Source: Chloroflexota bacterium
Lineage (GTDB): Bacteria > Chloroflexota > Dehalococcoidia > SZUA-161 > JAUWZY01
Assembly: GCA_030615045.1 (NCBI GenBank)
Contig: JAUWZY010000016.1
Location: 1 to 13,178 of the forward strand
DNA: 13,178 bases
Direction of reading: 5' to 3'
This document shows positions 1-7,642 of the stretch, one piece after another. The notes below the pieces were generated by a model, which saw only the letters and a program-made list of their open reading frames with translations, did no database searches and was not told the DNA's origin. Within the stretch, counting starts at the first letter, position 1. Every line of letters begins with the position of its first letter. Made by a program: the position numbers and the translations under genes.

Positions 1-537
1 CTCCGGGGACTCAACCATGAGGTGCACATCCAAGGGAACCGAGGTACAGGGGCGAATTGCCTGTACCACAGGGGCGCCAATGGTGATATTGGGCACAAAA
101 TGACCGTCCATGACATCGACGTGGATATAGTCGGCGCCGGCTTCGGTGGCCTCGACTACCTGCTGCCCCAGCCGGGCGAAGTCAGCCGATAGGATGGAAG
201 GGGCCATCTTAATTTTCGTTTGCTCTCTCCACCGTATCTCTAATTCGGATATGGCGACTTCATCTTTAGCATCGACAGGCTGCTGCCTGAGTAGCCGGAA
301 TATGCTTTTATCCCCACTTTGAAATAATTTACTTAGTAAATCATCAAACTCATCTGTGTTGAGCCCAAGCCTTCTTGTATATTTATCACGAATTGTTTCA
401 GGTTTAACTTCATACAGCTCAGCGACAATGGCAGTAGCCTTGTTGCGTCGATCAGAGATAGGATAAACATCCCTGACCGTGGGGTCCTCTCTCATCGCCC
501 TCATAACGAGGAGTATTTGTTCAATCGTCTTAGACAT
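1..537 (-). CDS. rpe: Ribulose-phosphate 3-epimerase with an in-frame N-terminal HTH-like extension (3' end cut by window)
   Basis: The frame runs open from ATG at 537 to the window edge (179 codons seen). Residues 108-179 are the start of ribulose-phosphate 3-epimerase, which interconverts ribulose-5-P and xylulose-5-P in the pentose phosphate pathway: APSILSADF at 112-120, HVDVMDGHFVPN at 139-150 (metal and acid residues His139 and Asp141) and LDVHLMV at 169-175 (metal ligand His172). Normal Rpe begins only a few residues before APSILS. Here about 105 extra residues precede it, with no stop codon between. The extension is mostly helical and charged; residues 31-57 (RRNKATAIVAEL, then KPETIRDKYTRRLGL) read like a helix-turn-helix. 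I do not recognise the family. Its DNA is AT-rich (about 33% GC at 301-420, against about 70% in sampled flanking stretches). The ATG overlaps the argH stop by 8 bases (ATGTCTAA), implying translational coupling. A separate Rpe could instead start at ATG 207 or a rare ATT at 213, but the only purine-rich stretch (GGAGAG) is 17 or 11 bases upstream. Rpe identity is firm; the fusion being used as one protein is inference. Confidence 0.85.
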   Translation of the reverse strand, partial: MSKTIEQILLVMRAMREDPTVRDVYPISDRRNKATAIVAELYEVKPETIRDKYTRRLGLNTDEFDDLLSKLFQSGDKSIFRLLRQQPVDAKDEVAISELEIRWREQTKIKMAPSILSADFARLGQQVVEATEAGADYIHVDVMDGHFVPNITIGAPVVQAIRPCTSVPLDVHLMVESPE

Positions 538-1900
538 CGAGTAACCTCCTCGCCATCCTCAGCGCCTGCTCTACCTGCTCGGGCGCGGTGCCGCCGGGGA
601 GATTGCGGGCAGCAAGGGATGATTCTAAGGTGATGGAGCGAACATCCTGGTCGAAAAGAGGCGAGAATCTCTGGTATTCATCGAGGCTGAGCTGGCCAAA
701 GGTCTTCCCTTGATCCATAGCATAACGGACAAGCTCAGCAACTATGGTATGGGCTTGGCGGAAGGGAATGCCCTTCTTCACCAGATAGTCGGCGATGTCT
801 GTGGCTAAGATGTAACCCTCCGCGGCGGCCTCCCTGGTGCGCTCGCCATGGACTCGAAGCGTCCGCACCATCCCGGCGCAAACATCAAGGGTGGAAAGCA
901 AGGTATCTACGGTGTCGAAGAAGCCCTCCTTATCCTCTTGCAGGTCACGGTTATAAGAGAGAGGCAACGCCTTCAATGTGGTCAGGATGCCCATAAGGTT
1001 GCCATAAACCCGACCCGTCTTTCCCCGGGCAAGCTCGGCGACATCGGGGTTTTTCTTCTGCGGCATGATGCTCGAGCCGGTGGCATAGGCATCATCGACC
1101 TCAACAAAGCCAAACTCAGACGAAGACCAGAGGATTATTTCCTCGGCGAATCGGGAAAGGTGCATCATGGTCATGGCCGCTGCCGCCTGGTATTCCACGA
1201 TGAAATCGCGGTCGGAGACGGCATCGATGCTGTTTTGGCTGATCCTGCTGAAGCCGAGCTCCTCGGCTAAGAAGGAGCGGTCGATGGGATAGGAGACCCC
1301 GGCCAGTGCTCCGCTGCCCAGGGGCAGGACATCGGTGCGCTCGAGACATCCTCGGAAGCGCGCCACATCACGCTCAAGCATCTGGAAATAGGCTAACAGA
1401 TGGTGAGCCAGGAGAACGGGCTGAGCATGCTGGAGGTGAGTATAGCCGGGGATGATCACATCCAAATTCCCCTCGGCCGAGTCCAGGAGCGCTCGTTGAA
1501 GTTCCTTGAGCCTGGCGATGGTCTCCGAGTTAGCTTCCTTAGCGAAAAGCCTCAAGTCCAGGGCTATCTGGTCATTTCGGGAGTGGGCGGTGTGGAGCTT
1601 CCCGGCTACATAGCCTATTTTCTCAAAAAGCCGAGCCTCGATATTCATGTGGATATCCTCAAGCTTGGGCTTGAATTGAAACTGGCCCCGCTCGATCTCC
1701 TCCCTGATCGAGGACAAGCCCATGATGATAAACTCAGCATCTTTTTCTGAGATGATGCCTGCCTTTGCCAGCGCCCTGGCGTGGGCGATGCTCCCCTTAA
1801 TGTCCTCCTCATACAGGCGCTGGTCGAAGGGAATAGAGGCAGCGTAAGCCTCTGCCCCTTTATCGGCATCTTTTTGAAATCGGCTGCGCAATGGTTCCAT
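530..1900 (-). CDS. argH: Argininosuccinate lyase
   Basis: Last step of arginine synthesis: splits argininosuccinate into arginine and fumarate in the cytoplasm as a homotetramer. The 456-residue length is normal for the family. Seen in the sequence: SRND at 107-110, THLQHAQP at 154-161 with the catalytic-base histidine, and the fumarase/lyase superfamily signature GSSIMPQKKNPD at 275-286 carrying the catalytic serine of the flexible loop. The C-terminus (NLPGGTAPEQV) is complete. The N-terminus reads MEPLRSRF where many homologues have LWGGRF; the following residues (DKGAEAYAASIPFDQRLY) align normally, so I treat this as lineage variation rather than damage. The start is the ATG at 1900, 9 bases after the stop of the small unknown ORF upstream; the ribosome binding site is weak (GAGACTGAGAA), so expression probably depends on coupling. 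The gene is bracketed by two low-GC insertions but is itself intact. Confidence 0.97.
   Translation of the reverse strand: MEPLRSRFQKDADKGAEAYAASIPFDQRLYEEDIKGSIAHARALAKAGIISEKDAEFIIMGLSSIREEIERGQFQFKPKLEDIHMNIEARLFEKIGYVAGKLHTAHSRNDQIALDLRLFAKEANSETIARLKELQRALLDSAEGNLDVIIPGYTHLQHAQPVLLAHHLLAYFQMLERDVARFRGCLERTDVLPLGSGALAGVSYPIDRSFLAEELGFSRISQNSIDAVSDRDFIVEYQAAAAMTMMHLSRFAEEIILWSSSEFGFVEVDDAYATGSSIMPQKKNPDVAELARGKTGRVYGNLMGILTTLKALPLSYNRDLQEDKEGFFDTVDTLLSTLDVCAGMVRTLRVHGERTREAAAEGYILATDIADYLVKKGIPFRQAHTIVAELVRYAMDQGKTFGQLSLDEYQRFSPLFDQDVRSITLESSLAARNLPGGTAPEQVEQALRMARRLLDV
545..550 (-). promoter_or_regulatory. Ribosome binding site for the HTH-Rpe frame
   Basis: AGGAGG on the minus strand, 7 bases before ATG 537 and inside the last codons of argH. 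It decides the start of the fused frame and is far better than anything in front of the internal ATG at 207. It may be the original rpe ribosome binding site, kept when the extra sequence entered the gene; that part is inference. Confidence 0.8.
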
Positions 1901-1909
1901 TTCTCAGTC

Positions 1910-2317
1910 TCAGCAGTCTGGGTCTTCCTCGTAGTTTTGGCCAAACCTTTTTCGAGTACCAATTCGGTGGGTATCATGCGGCTTCAGAAACCATATTCGC
2001 TTGTTCCGCTCACCAAGTTGGTACTCCACGTTTGGTAGGTATGCGAGCATTACTTTCACTATCCAGTTCGTGTTGGGCAGGTCGGTTCCCTCTTCGCCAG
2101 TTGCTTTCAGTTTCTTCCACGCTCGTTTAAACTGAGCCTTCCGCAAAAACCACAATTTCTCGCTTCTTTCCACCCACACAGTTACCTTTGCCTCACTAAC
2201 ATCTACAACATCGTGCTTGGCATTTTGCACCAGCGTGCATATTGGTTTCTTATCACGTTTTCTATCATGACACATTTGGAGCAAATGCAACCATACAACC
2301 TCAAAGTCGCCTTCCAT
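1910..2317 (-). CDS. Hypothetical protein, 135 residues, inserted between argG and argH
   Basis: I do not recognise this protein. It is a complete ORF starting at ATG 2317, 21 bases after the argG stop, with a GGGGG stretch 4 bases before the ATG; it ends 9 bases before argH. The protein has no signal peptide or membrane segment and is rich in Lys, Arg and Trp. The middle reads like a small alpha/beta domain: beta-like stretches around DVVDVSEAKVTVWVE, then LRKAQFKRAWKKLKATG (about 74-90), then WIVKVMLAYLPNVEYQLG (about 101-118), followed by a basic tail. This pattern could be a winged-helix-like or other nucleic-acid-binding fold, but that is a guess. Its DNA is lower in GC (roughly 38-48% in sampled lines) than argG and argH, suggesting acquisition by transfer. 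The position within the arginine operon means it is transcribed with it; there is no evidence that it works in arginine synthesis. Confidence 0.65.
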   Translation of the reverse strand: MEGDFEVVWLHLLQMCHDRKRDKKPICTLVQNAKHDVVDVSEAKVTVWVERSEKLWFLRKAQFKRAWKKLKATGEEGTDLPNTNWIVKVMLAYLPNVEYQLGERNKRIWFLKPHDTHRIGTRKRFGQNYEEDPDC

Positions 2318-2338
2318 GTTTCCCCCACAATGTCCCCT

Positions 2339-3553
2339 TTATTTATCTGCCTCCCCGATCTCTGGCTGCCCCTGAATCTGAGCCTGAGTCCTTATCGGCA
2401 GACCCCAGATGTGGATGAAGCCCGGCGAGGCGCTCTGGTCAAAGATGTCGCCCTTATCATAGGTGGCCAGGCTCAAACTGTAAAGCGACTTCGGTGATTT
2501 GCGCCCCACTACAGTGCAATTCCCCTTAAAAAGCTTCAGCCGGACCGTCCCGGTGACAAACCGCTGCGTGCTCTCAACGTAGGTGGCAAGGTCTTGATGC
2601 AATGCGCTATACCACAGCCCATTATAGATGAGGTCGGCATATTCCTGAGCCACCCTCTCCTTGAATCGGAGCTGACCTTTAGACAGTGTCATATCCTCCA
2701 GCGCCCGGTGTGCCTTCAAGAGCACGGTTGCCGCCGGCGCCTCATAGACCTCCCTCGACTTTATGCCCACCAGGCGATTTTCCACATGGTCGATGCGACC
2801 GACGCCATGCTCCCCGGCGAGGCTGTTCAGCTCATTGATGAGCGAAACCCCGCCCATCTCCTCCCCATTGAGGCTTACGGGAATCCCCTTGTCAAACCCG
2901 ATCTCAACATAGCGGGGCTTGTCAGGGGCATCATTGACCGACCTGGTCCAGGCAAAGACCTCCTCGGGTGGTTCAATCCAGGGGTCCTCCAGGACACCAC
3001 ACTCGATGCTCCGGCCCCAGAGGTTGGCATCGATGGAATAGGGGCTCTCCGAGGTCACCGCTATGGGCAGGGCGTGGCGCTGGGCATAGGCGATTTCCTG
3101 CTCCCGCGTCATGCCCCACTCCCGAGCCGGGGCTATGATCTCGAGCTCAGGGTCGAGGGCGGCGACGCTGACATCGAATCTCACCTGGTCGTTGTCCTTC
3201 CCGGTGCAGCCATGAGCTACCGCAGAAGCGCCTTCCTGATGAGCGGTATCCACAAGCAGCTTGGCGATAAGCGGTCGGCCAAGGGCTGTGGCTAAGGGAT
3301 AATTTCCCTCATAGATGGCATCCGCCTTGAGCGCAGGGAAGACGAAGTATTTGACAAACTGCTCCTTGGCATCGAGCACTATGGATTTTATCGCCCCGGC
3401 GTTGAGCGCCCGCTCTTTGATCGAGGCGAAATCCTTCTCCACGCCGATATCGACAGTTAAGGCGATGACCTCCAAGCCGTACTTTTCCCCGATCCACCTG
3501 ATAGCTACCGAGGTGTCAAGTCCGCCGCTGTATGCTAAAACTACCTTCCCCAC
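2339..3553 (-). CDS. argG: Argininosuccinate synthase
   Basis: Joins citrulline and aspartate using ATP to form argininosuccinate, the substrate of ArgH encoded just downstream. The 404 residues match the usual length of about 400. The N-terminal PP-loop AYSGGLDTSV (7-16) binds ATP. HGCTGKDNDQVRF at 114-126 is the substrate-binding signature; position 120 is Asp where many homologues have Gly, probably a lineage variant. SIECGVLEDPW and the C-terminal synthetase/tetramerisation region are intact. The start is GTG at 3553, supported by GGAGG 9 bases upstream and by the PP-loop following at the expected distance. It is the first gene of the operon argG - unknown ORF - argH - rpe, with its own promoter about 80 bases upstream. 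Confidence 0.97.
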   Translation of the reverse strand: MGKVVLAYSGGLDTSVAIRWIGEKYGLEVIALTVDIGVEKDFASIKERALNAGAIKSIVLDAKEQFVKYFVFPALKADAIYEGNYPLATALGRPLIAKLLVDTAHQEGASAVAHGCTGKDNDQVRFDVSVAALDPELEIIAPAREWGMTREQEIAYAQRHALPIAVTSESPYSIDANLWGRSIECGVLEDPWIEPPEEVFAWTRSVNDAPDKPRYVEIGFDKGIPVSLNGEEMGGVSLINELNSLAGEHGVGRIDHVENRLVGIKSREVYEAPAATVLLKAHRALEDMTLSKGQLRFKERVAQEYADLIYNGLWYSALHQDLATYVESTQRFVTGTVRLKLFKGNCTVVGRKSPKSLYSLSLATYDKGDIFDQSASPGFIHIWGLPIRTQAQIQGQPEIGEADK

Positions 3554-3562
3554 TCTCGATAA

Positions 3563-3567
3563 CCTCC
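3563..3567 (-). promoter_or_regulatory. Ribosome binding site deciding the GTG start of argG
   Basis: GGAGG on the minus strand, 9 bases before the GTG at 3553. No ATG with a comparable site lies nearby in frame, and the PP-loop of ArgG begins six residues after this GTG, so the non-ATG start is well supported. Confidence 0.75.
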
Positions 3568-3629
3568 AAATCTTTACTGTGCCAGCCGCATATCCCTTGC
3601 GCGGGACAAATTATCTCCCTTGTCGCTCT

Positions 3630-3658
3630 ATTGTAGCATCGGTAAGGAATTGGGGCAA
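3630..3658 (-). promoter_or_regulatory. Sigma70-type promoter of the argG operon
   Basis: Reading the minus strand: -35 TTGCCC (3658-3653), 17-base spacer, -10 TACAAT (3635-3630). Transcription would start near 3623, giving a leader of about 70 bases before the argG GTG. The leader contains a short possible hairpin (GACAA...TTGTC at about 3625-3606) of unknown meaning. I found no convincing ArgR operator (ARG box). There is also no hairpin terminator after radA, so some transcription may arrive from upstream. Confidence 0.7.
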
Positions 3659-3694
3659 CATTTGACCAGGAGTTTATGTTTAGGGGTGGCAAGG

Positions 3695-5038
3695 CTAAGC
3701 TAAGGCCACCTTCAGCGCCTGAGAAAGTGAGCTGACCGCGATGGGCTCGATAGGGAGAGAGGGAAGCCCTGTCTGGGCTGCTGCCGGGAGGAGGCAGGCA
3801 TCAAATCCAAGTTTAGCCGCCTCAGCGAGGCGCCTCTCAAGCTGAGATACCGCTCTCAGCTCCCCGCTCAACCCCACCTCCCCTATGGCCACCATGTTGG
3901 GCTTTGCCCTTCTGCCACGGAAGCTGGAACCGATAGCCAGGGCAATGCCGAGGTCTGCCGCCGGCTCGCTGATCTTGATGCCACCGACCACATTGACAAT
4001 GATATCCTGATTAGAAAGAGGGACTCCAGCTCGCCTATTGAGCACGGCAGCGATCAAGAGCAGTCGATTGAAATCGACCCCGTTAGCGGTGCGCCGGGGA
4101 AACCCAAAGCTCGTGGGGCTGGTCAGGGCTTGAATCTTTACCAGCAGGGGCCTCGTCCCCTCCAGAGTAGGGACGATGACCGAGCCGATGGCGCTCTCCG
4201 CTCGCTGGGACAGAAAAGCCTGCGATGGATTATCCACCTCAACCAGACCCCTGTCTCTCATCTCAAAGATGCCAACCTCGTTGGTCGAGCCAAAGCGGTT
4301 CTTGACCCCGCGCAGAAGCCGAAAGGAGCTGAAGCGCTCACCCTCTAAATAGAGCACGACATCGACGATATGCTCCAGGACATGTGGTCCGGCGATGGTT
4401 CCATCCTTAGTCACATGGCCGACAAGGAGGACGGAGACTCCACTCGATTTGGCCCACTGCATCAGCCTTAGGGTGCACTCCCGCAGCTGGCCCACGCTGC
4501 CTGCGGCCGAGGCCAAGCCCTCGAGATAAACCGTCTGAACGGAGTCAATGACCATAAGCTGTGGCAATAGCTCTTGGCCATACTCCAAGATGTTTTCCAC
4601 AGCGGTCTCAGGCAGAAGGTAAAGCCGATCCCCGACAAGCCCCAAGCGCTCAGCTCTGAGCCTTATCTGAGGAACTGATTCCTCTCCGGAGACATAGAGC
4701 ACCTCACCCCCTTCTTGCGCCACCATGCCCGCCACCTGAAGGAGGAGGGTTGATTTACCGATCCCGGGGTCGCCGCCGATGAGGACCAAGGAGCCGGGGA
4801 CAATGCCGCCGCCCAACACCCGATTGAATTCGGAGAAGGGGAGAACCAAGCGGGGAAAGCCCTCAATGGAAACCCGAGATAATTCCTGAGCTATTGGCTT
4901 TGCTTTGGCTGCGCTGATGGGACTCAGAACTCTCTCAACATAGGTATTCCACTGATTGCAGTCGGGGCAGCGCCCCAGCCACTTGGGGCTTTCATTACCG
5001 CAATTCTGGCAGACGAAAACAGTTCGCGCCTTAGTCAT
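3695..5038 (-). CDS. radA: DNA repair protein RadA (Sms)
   Basis: RecA-family ATPase that promotes branch migration and processing of recombination intermediates. The 447 residues match the family. Domain order: C4 zinc finger (Cys10, Cys13, Cys24, Cys27), RecA-like ATPase with Walker A GGDPGIGKST (88-97) and Walker B LMVIDS (161-166), the RadA-specific KNRFG motif (246-250), and a C-terminal Lon-protease-like domain (about 285-447, with VGGI and GEVGLSGELR). The Lon-like domain serves as a structural and DNA-binding platform in RadA rather than as a protease (family knowledge). The start ATG at 5038 places the zinc finger at its normal distance from the N-terminus. The gene lies between the clpC terminator and the argG promoter, so it looks largely monocistronic. 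The clpC-radA neighbourhood is common in Gram-positive-type genomes. Confidence 0.97.
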   Translation of the reverse strand: MTKARTVFVCQNCGNESPKWLGRCPDCNQWNTYVERVLSPISAAKAKPIAQELSRVSIEGFPRLVLPFSEFNRVLGGGIVPGSLVLIGGDPGIGKSTLLLQVAGMVAQEGGEVLYVSGEESVPQIRLRAERLGLVGDRLYLLPETAVENILEYGQELLPQLMVIDSVQTVYLEGLASAAGSVGQLRECTLRLMQWAKSSGVSVLLVGHVTKDGTIAGPHVLEHIVDVVLYLEGERFSSFRLLRGVKNRFGSTNEVGIFEMRDRGLVEVDNPSQAFLSQRAESAIGSVIVPTLEGTRPLLVKIQALTSPTSFGFPRRTANGVDFNRLLLIAAVLNRRAGVPLSNQDIIVNVVGGIKISEPAADLGIALAIGSSFRGRRAKPNMVAIGEVGLSGELRAVSQLERRLAEAAKLGFDACLLPAAAQTGLPSLPIEPIAVSSLSQALKVALA

Positions 5039-5054
5039 GGCTTAATTTGCCCTT

Positions 5055-5063
5055 ATTATAGCA
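5055..5063 (-). promoter_or_regulatory. Extended -10 promoter for radA
   Basis: TGCTATAAT on the minus strand is a perfect extended -10 element. No TTGACA-like -35 is present at 16-18 bases, because that region is the clpC terminator stem; extended -10 promoters can do without one. Only 16 bases separate the -10 box from the radA ATG, so the transcript would have a leader of about 8-10 bases and little room for a ribosome binding site. Confidence 0.65.
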
Positions 5064-5086
5064 AAAAGGGAAGCCTTTGGCTTCCC
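5063..5086 (-). terminator. Rho-independent terminator after clpC
   Basis: On the minus strand, GGGAAGCC, loop AAA, GGCTTCCC, followed at once by TTTTT: a perfect 8-bp GC-rich stem with a 3-base loop and a T tract. It sits 24 bases after the clpC stop. The last T of the tract is the first base of the radA extended -10 element. Confidence 0.93.
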
Positions 5087-5109
5087 TGTACAGACAGAGG
5101 AATTGCCGA

Positions 5110-7572
5110 TCACGATGTTGCGCCAGCGAGAGCCGCCGAGCGCAATATGATCTCTTCCCCTTCGCAGTCGATGACTACTGTATCCCCGGGCTTGAACTGC
5201 CCGGCGAGGATGGCTTCCGAGAGCGGGTCTTCCACCACGTTTTGAAGCACACGCCGCAACGGACGAGCGCCAAAGGTTGGGTCATAGCCCTTATCCGCCA
5301 GCAGACTCCTCCCGGCATCGGTGACCTCAAGCTGGATTTCCTTTTCCACAAGCTGCACCCTTATCTGAGCCAGCATGAGGTCCACAATCTGACAGATATG
5401 CTCTTTGGACAAAGCGTGAAACACGACCACGCCATCGATGCGGTTGAGGAATTCAGGGCGGAAGGTTTTCTTCAGCTCCTCGAGCAGCTTCTCCTTCATC
5501 TTCTCATAGGAGAGCTGTGCCGCTTTACTCTCATCGGTGCGGCTGACGAAGCCAATGGTGCTCTCCTTTCTGATCAGCTCAGCCCCGATGTTGCTGGTCA
5601 TGGCGATAATGGTATTGCGGAAATCGACCCGTCGCCCCTTGGCATCGGTGAGGTGCCCATCATCGAAGATCTGGAGCAGGATGTTGAATACGTCGGGGTG
5701 CGCCTTCTCGATCTCATCGAGCAGGATCGCTGAGTAGGACTTGCGGCGCACTGCCTCGGTCAATTGCCCTCCCTCCTCATAGCCGACATAGCCGGGAGGA
5801 GCACCGACGAGGCGAGCCACGGTGTGCCGCTCCATAAACTCAGACATATCGAGCCTGACCAGGGCATCTTCAGAACCAAACATAAACTCAGCCAAAGCCC
5901 GCACCAATTCCGTCTTGCCAACCCCGGTGGGACCCATGAAGATAAAAACACCGATGGGATGTCTTGGGTCTTTGATTCCGGCGCGAGCCCGCCTCACCGC
6001 CTTGGAGACGAGGACGATGGCCTCATCCTGGCCCACGATGCGCTTGTGAATCGCCTCCTCCATATGCAAAAGGCGGCTGGTCTCATCGCTGGTCAGTTGC
6101 GTCACCGGGATCCCGGTCCACATGCTAACCACCTCAGAGATGTTCTCCGCAGTAACAACCAGCGCTCCCAGACTCTGTTCCTCCTGCCATTCCGATTCCG
6201 ATTTATCCAACTTCTCAGTGACACCCAGCTCCCGCTGCCGCAGCTCAGCAGCATATTCATATTGCTGCTCTGAGATCGCCTGTTCCTTCTCCCTACGCAC
6301 CAGCTCTAAGGCCTTGGTCGTCTCGGAAAGGGACAGAGGAGGGGCAAAGTGCTTGATCCGAACCCGAGAGGCGGCCTCATCGATGAGGTCGATAGCCTTG
6401 TCAGGGAGGAAGCGATCTGTGATATAGCGAGCTGCTAATGAGGCTGCGGTCTTTAACGCCTCATCGCTGATGGTCAGGCGGTGATGGTCTTCATAGCGAC
6501 TTTTGATGCCACGTAGGATGTCGATGGTTTCCTCCACCGATGGCTCCTCAACCAAGATCGGCTGAAAGCGGCGCTCTAAGGCGGCATCCTTCTCGAAGTG
6601 CTTGCGATACTCATCGCCTGAAGTAGCCCCGATGCATTGTAGCTCCCCCCGAGCCAGGTGGGGCTTAAGGATACTGGAGGCATCAACAGCGCCCTCGGCA
6701 GCGCCGGCGCCAACGAGGGTATGAACCTCGTCAATAAAAAGCATGCAATTACCCGCCGTCTTTATCTCATCAAGGACCTTCTTCAGCCGCTCCTCAAATT
6801 CACCACGATACTTGGTCCCAGCGACAAGGGCCCCGATATCGAGGGTTAACAGCCTCTTGCCCCGCAGCGTCTCCGGAACCTCACCAGCAGCAATGCGATG
6901 GGCAATGGCCTCAGCAATAGCGGTCTTGCCCACCCCGGGCTCGCCGATAAGGATCGGGTTGTTCTTAGTCCGTCGGCTCAGGATCTGGGTTACACGCTCG
7001 ATCTCGCGCTGCCGCCCGATAACCGGGTCCAGCTTCCCCGCGGCTGCGGCTGCGGTCAAGTCTATACCCAGCTGGTCTAAAGTAGGCGTTCGAGTAGAAG
7101 CTCGCTCCCCGGGGCGAGGGTGAGACGCACTTTGACTGAGCAGCCGGGTGGTTTCGGCACGAACTTTCTCCAGAGTGACCCCAAGGCTCTCTAAGACACC
7201 TGATGCTATCCCCTCGCCCTCACGCAATAATCCGATGAGGAGATGCTCGGTGCCGATATAACTATGACCAAAGCTGCGAGCCTCATCCACCGCCAGTTCT
7301 ATCACCTTCTTGGCCTTTGCGGTGAGCCCGACCTCGCCACGGGCAGGACTTTCACCACGACCCATGATGAACTCAACGGCAGCCCGCACCCTATTCGGCT
7401 CCACGCCCAGATTGGACAGGACCTTAGCTCCGATCCCACTGTCCTCGCGAATCAAACCTAATAGTATATGTTCCGGGCCGATATAGTTGTGGTTAAAGCG
7501 CTGTGCTTCCTCCTGGGCCAGTGCCAGAACCTTTCGCGCCCGCTCCGTGAACTTATCAAATCGGTTAGCCAT
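5110..7572 (-). CDS. clpC: ATP-dependent Clp protease ATPase subunit ClpC
   Basis: AAA+ unfoldase that feeds substrates to the ClpP protease in the cytoplasm, for protein quality control and stress. About 820 residues, normal for ClpC. Domain order, counted from ATG 7572: two ClpN repeats (about 2-145, each with NYIGPEH or SYIGTEH), AAA-1 with Walker A GEPGVGKTA (210-218), Walker B MLFIDEVH (277-284) and pore loop KYRGEFEERL (254-263), a middle region with a UVR-like motif (about 427-462, EKEQAISEQQYEYAAELR), then AAA-2 with Walker A GPTGVGKTE (547-555), Walker B ILLDEIE (616-622) and pore loop GYVGYEEGG (594-602). The UVR-containing middle domain separates ClpC from ClpA and ClpB. Start: ATG 7572 has GGAG 5 bases upstream; a GTG two codons earlier (7578) is also possible with GAGGG. 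It is transcribed alone from a strong promoter and ends at a hairpin. No CtsR-type or CIRCE operator was seen, so its control is not evident. Confidence 0.97.
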   Translation of the reverse strand: MANRFDKFTERARKVLALAQEEAQRFNHNYIGPEHILLGLIREDSGIGAKVLSNLGVEPNRVRAAVEFIMGRGESPARGEVGLTAKAKKVIELAVDEARSFGHSYIGTEHLLIGLLREGEGIASGVLESLGVTLEKVRAETTRLLSQSASHPRPGERASTRTPTLDQLGIDLTAAAAAGKLDPVIGRQREIERVTQILSRRTKNNPILIGEPGVGKTAIAEAIAHRIAAGEVPETLRGKRLLTLDIGALVAGTKYRGEFEERLKKVLDEIKTAGNCMLFIDEVHTLVGAGAAEGAVDASSILKPHLARGELQCIGATSGDEYRKHFEKDAALERRFQPILVEEPSVEETIDILRGIKSRYEDHHRLTISDEALKTAASLAARYITDRFLPDKAIDLIDEAASRVRIKHFAPPLSLSETTKALELVRREKEQAISEQQYEYAAELRQRELGVTEKLDKSESEWQEEQSLGALVVTAENISEVVSMWTGIPVTQLTSDETSRLLHMEEAIHKRIVGQDEAIVLVSKAVRRARAGIKDPRHPIGVFIFMGPTGVGKTELVRALAEFMFGSEDALVRLDMSEFMERHTVARLVGAPPGYVGYEEGGQLTEAVRRKSYSAILLDEIEKAHPDVFNILLQIFDDGHLTDAKGRRVDFRNTIIAMTSNIGAELIRKESTIGFVSRTDESKAAQLSYEKMKEKLLEELKKTFRPEFLNRIDGVVVFHALSKEHICQIVDLMLAQIRVQLVEKEIQLEVTDAGRSLLADKGYDPTFGARPLRRVLQNVVEDPLSEAILAGQFKPGDTVVIDCEGEEIILRSAALAGATS

Positions 7573-7601
7573 CCCCACTCCATGCCCTCGGACTGATATT
7601 A

Positions 7602-7630
7602 ATTATACACCAATGACAAGAAAAGGTCAA
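7602..7630 (-). promoter_or_regulatory. Sigma70-type promoter of clpC
   Basis: Minus strand: -35 TTGACC (7630-7625), 17-base spacer, -10 TATAAT (7607-7602). The start of transcription would be near 7595, leaving a leader of about 23 bases before ATG 7572. The -35 box begins only about 12 bases after the 3' end of the 5S rRNA gene. No repeated operator-like sequence overlaps it. Confidence 0.85.
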
Positions 7631-7642
7631 AACCGGAATTTG

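Noticed and set aside
1780..1900. Damaged argH N-terminus (MEPLRSRF in place of LWGGRF)
   Set aside because: The frame is intact, the distance to later conserved residues is normal, and the downstream residues align well; lineage variation explains it.
3173..3212. Loss of function in ArgG because of Asp120 in the GCTGKDNDQVRF motif
   Set aside because: All surrounding catalytic residues and the full length are intact; the change is likely a natural variant in the lineage.
3576..3660. ArgR operator in front of argG
   Set aside because: No TNTGNAT-AT-NCANA-like palindrome could be found around the -10 or the start of transcription.
7573..7640. CtsR or CIRCE heat-shock operator in front of clpC
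   Set aside because: No direct heptad repeat or 9-bp inverted repeat of the CIRCE type is present near the promoter.
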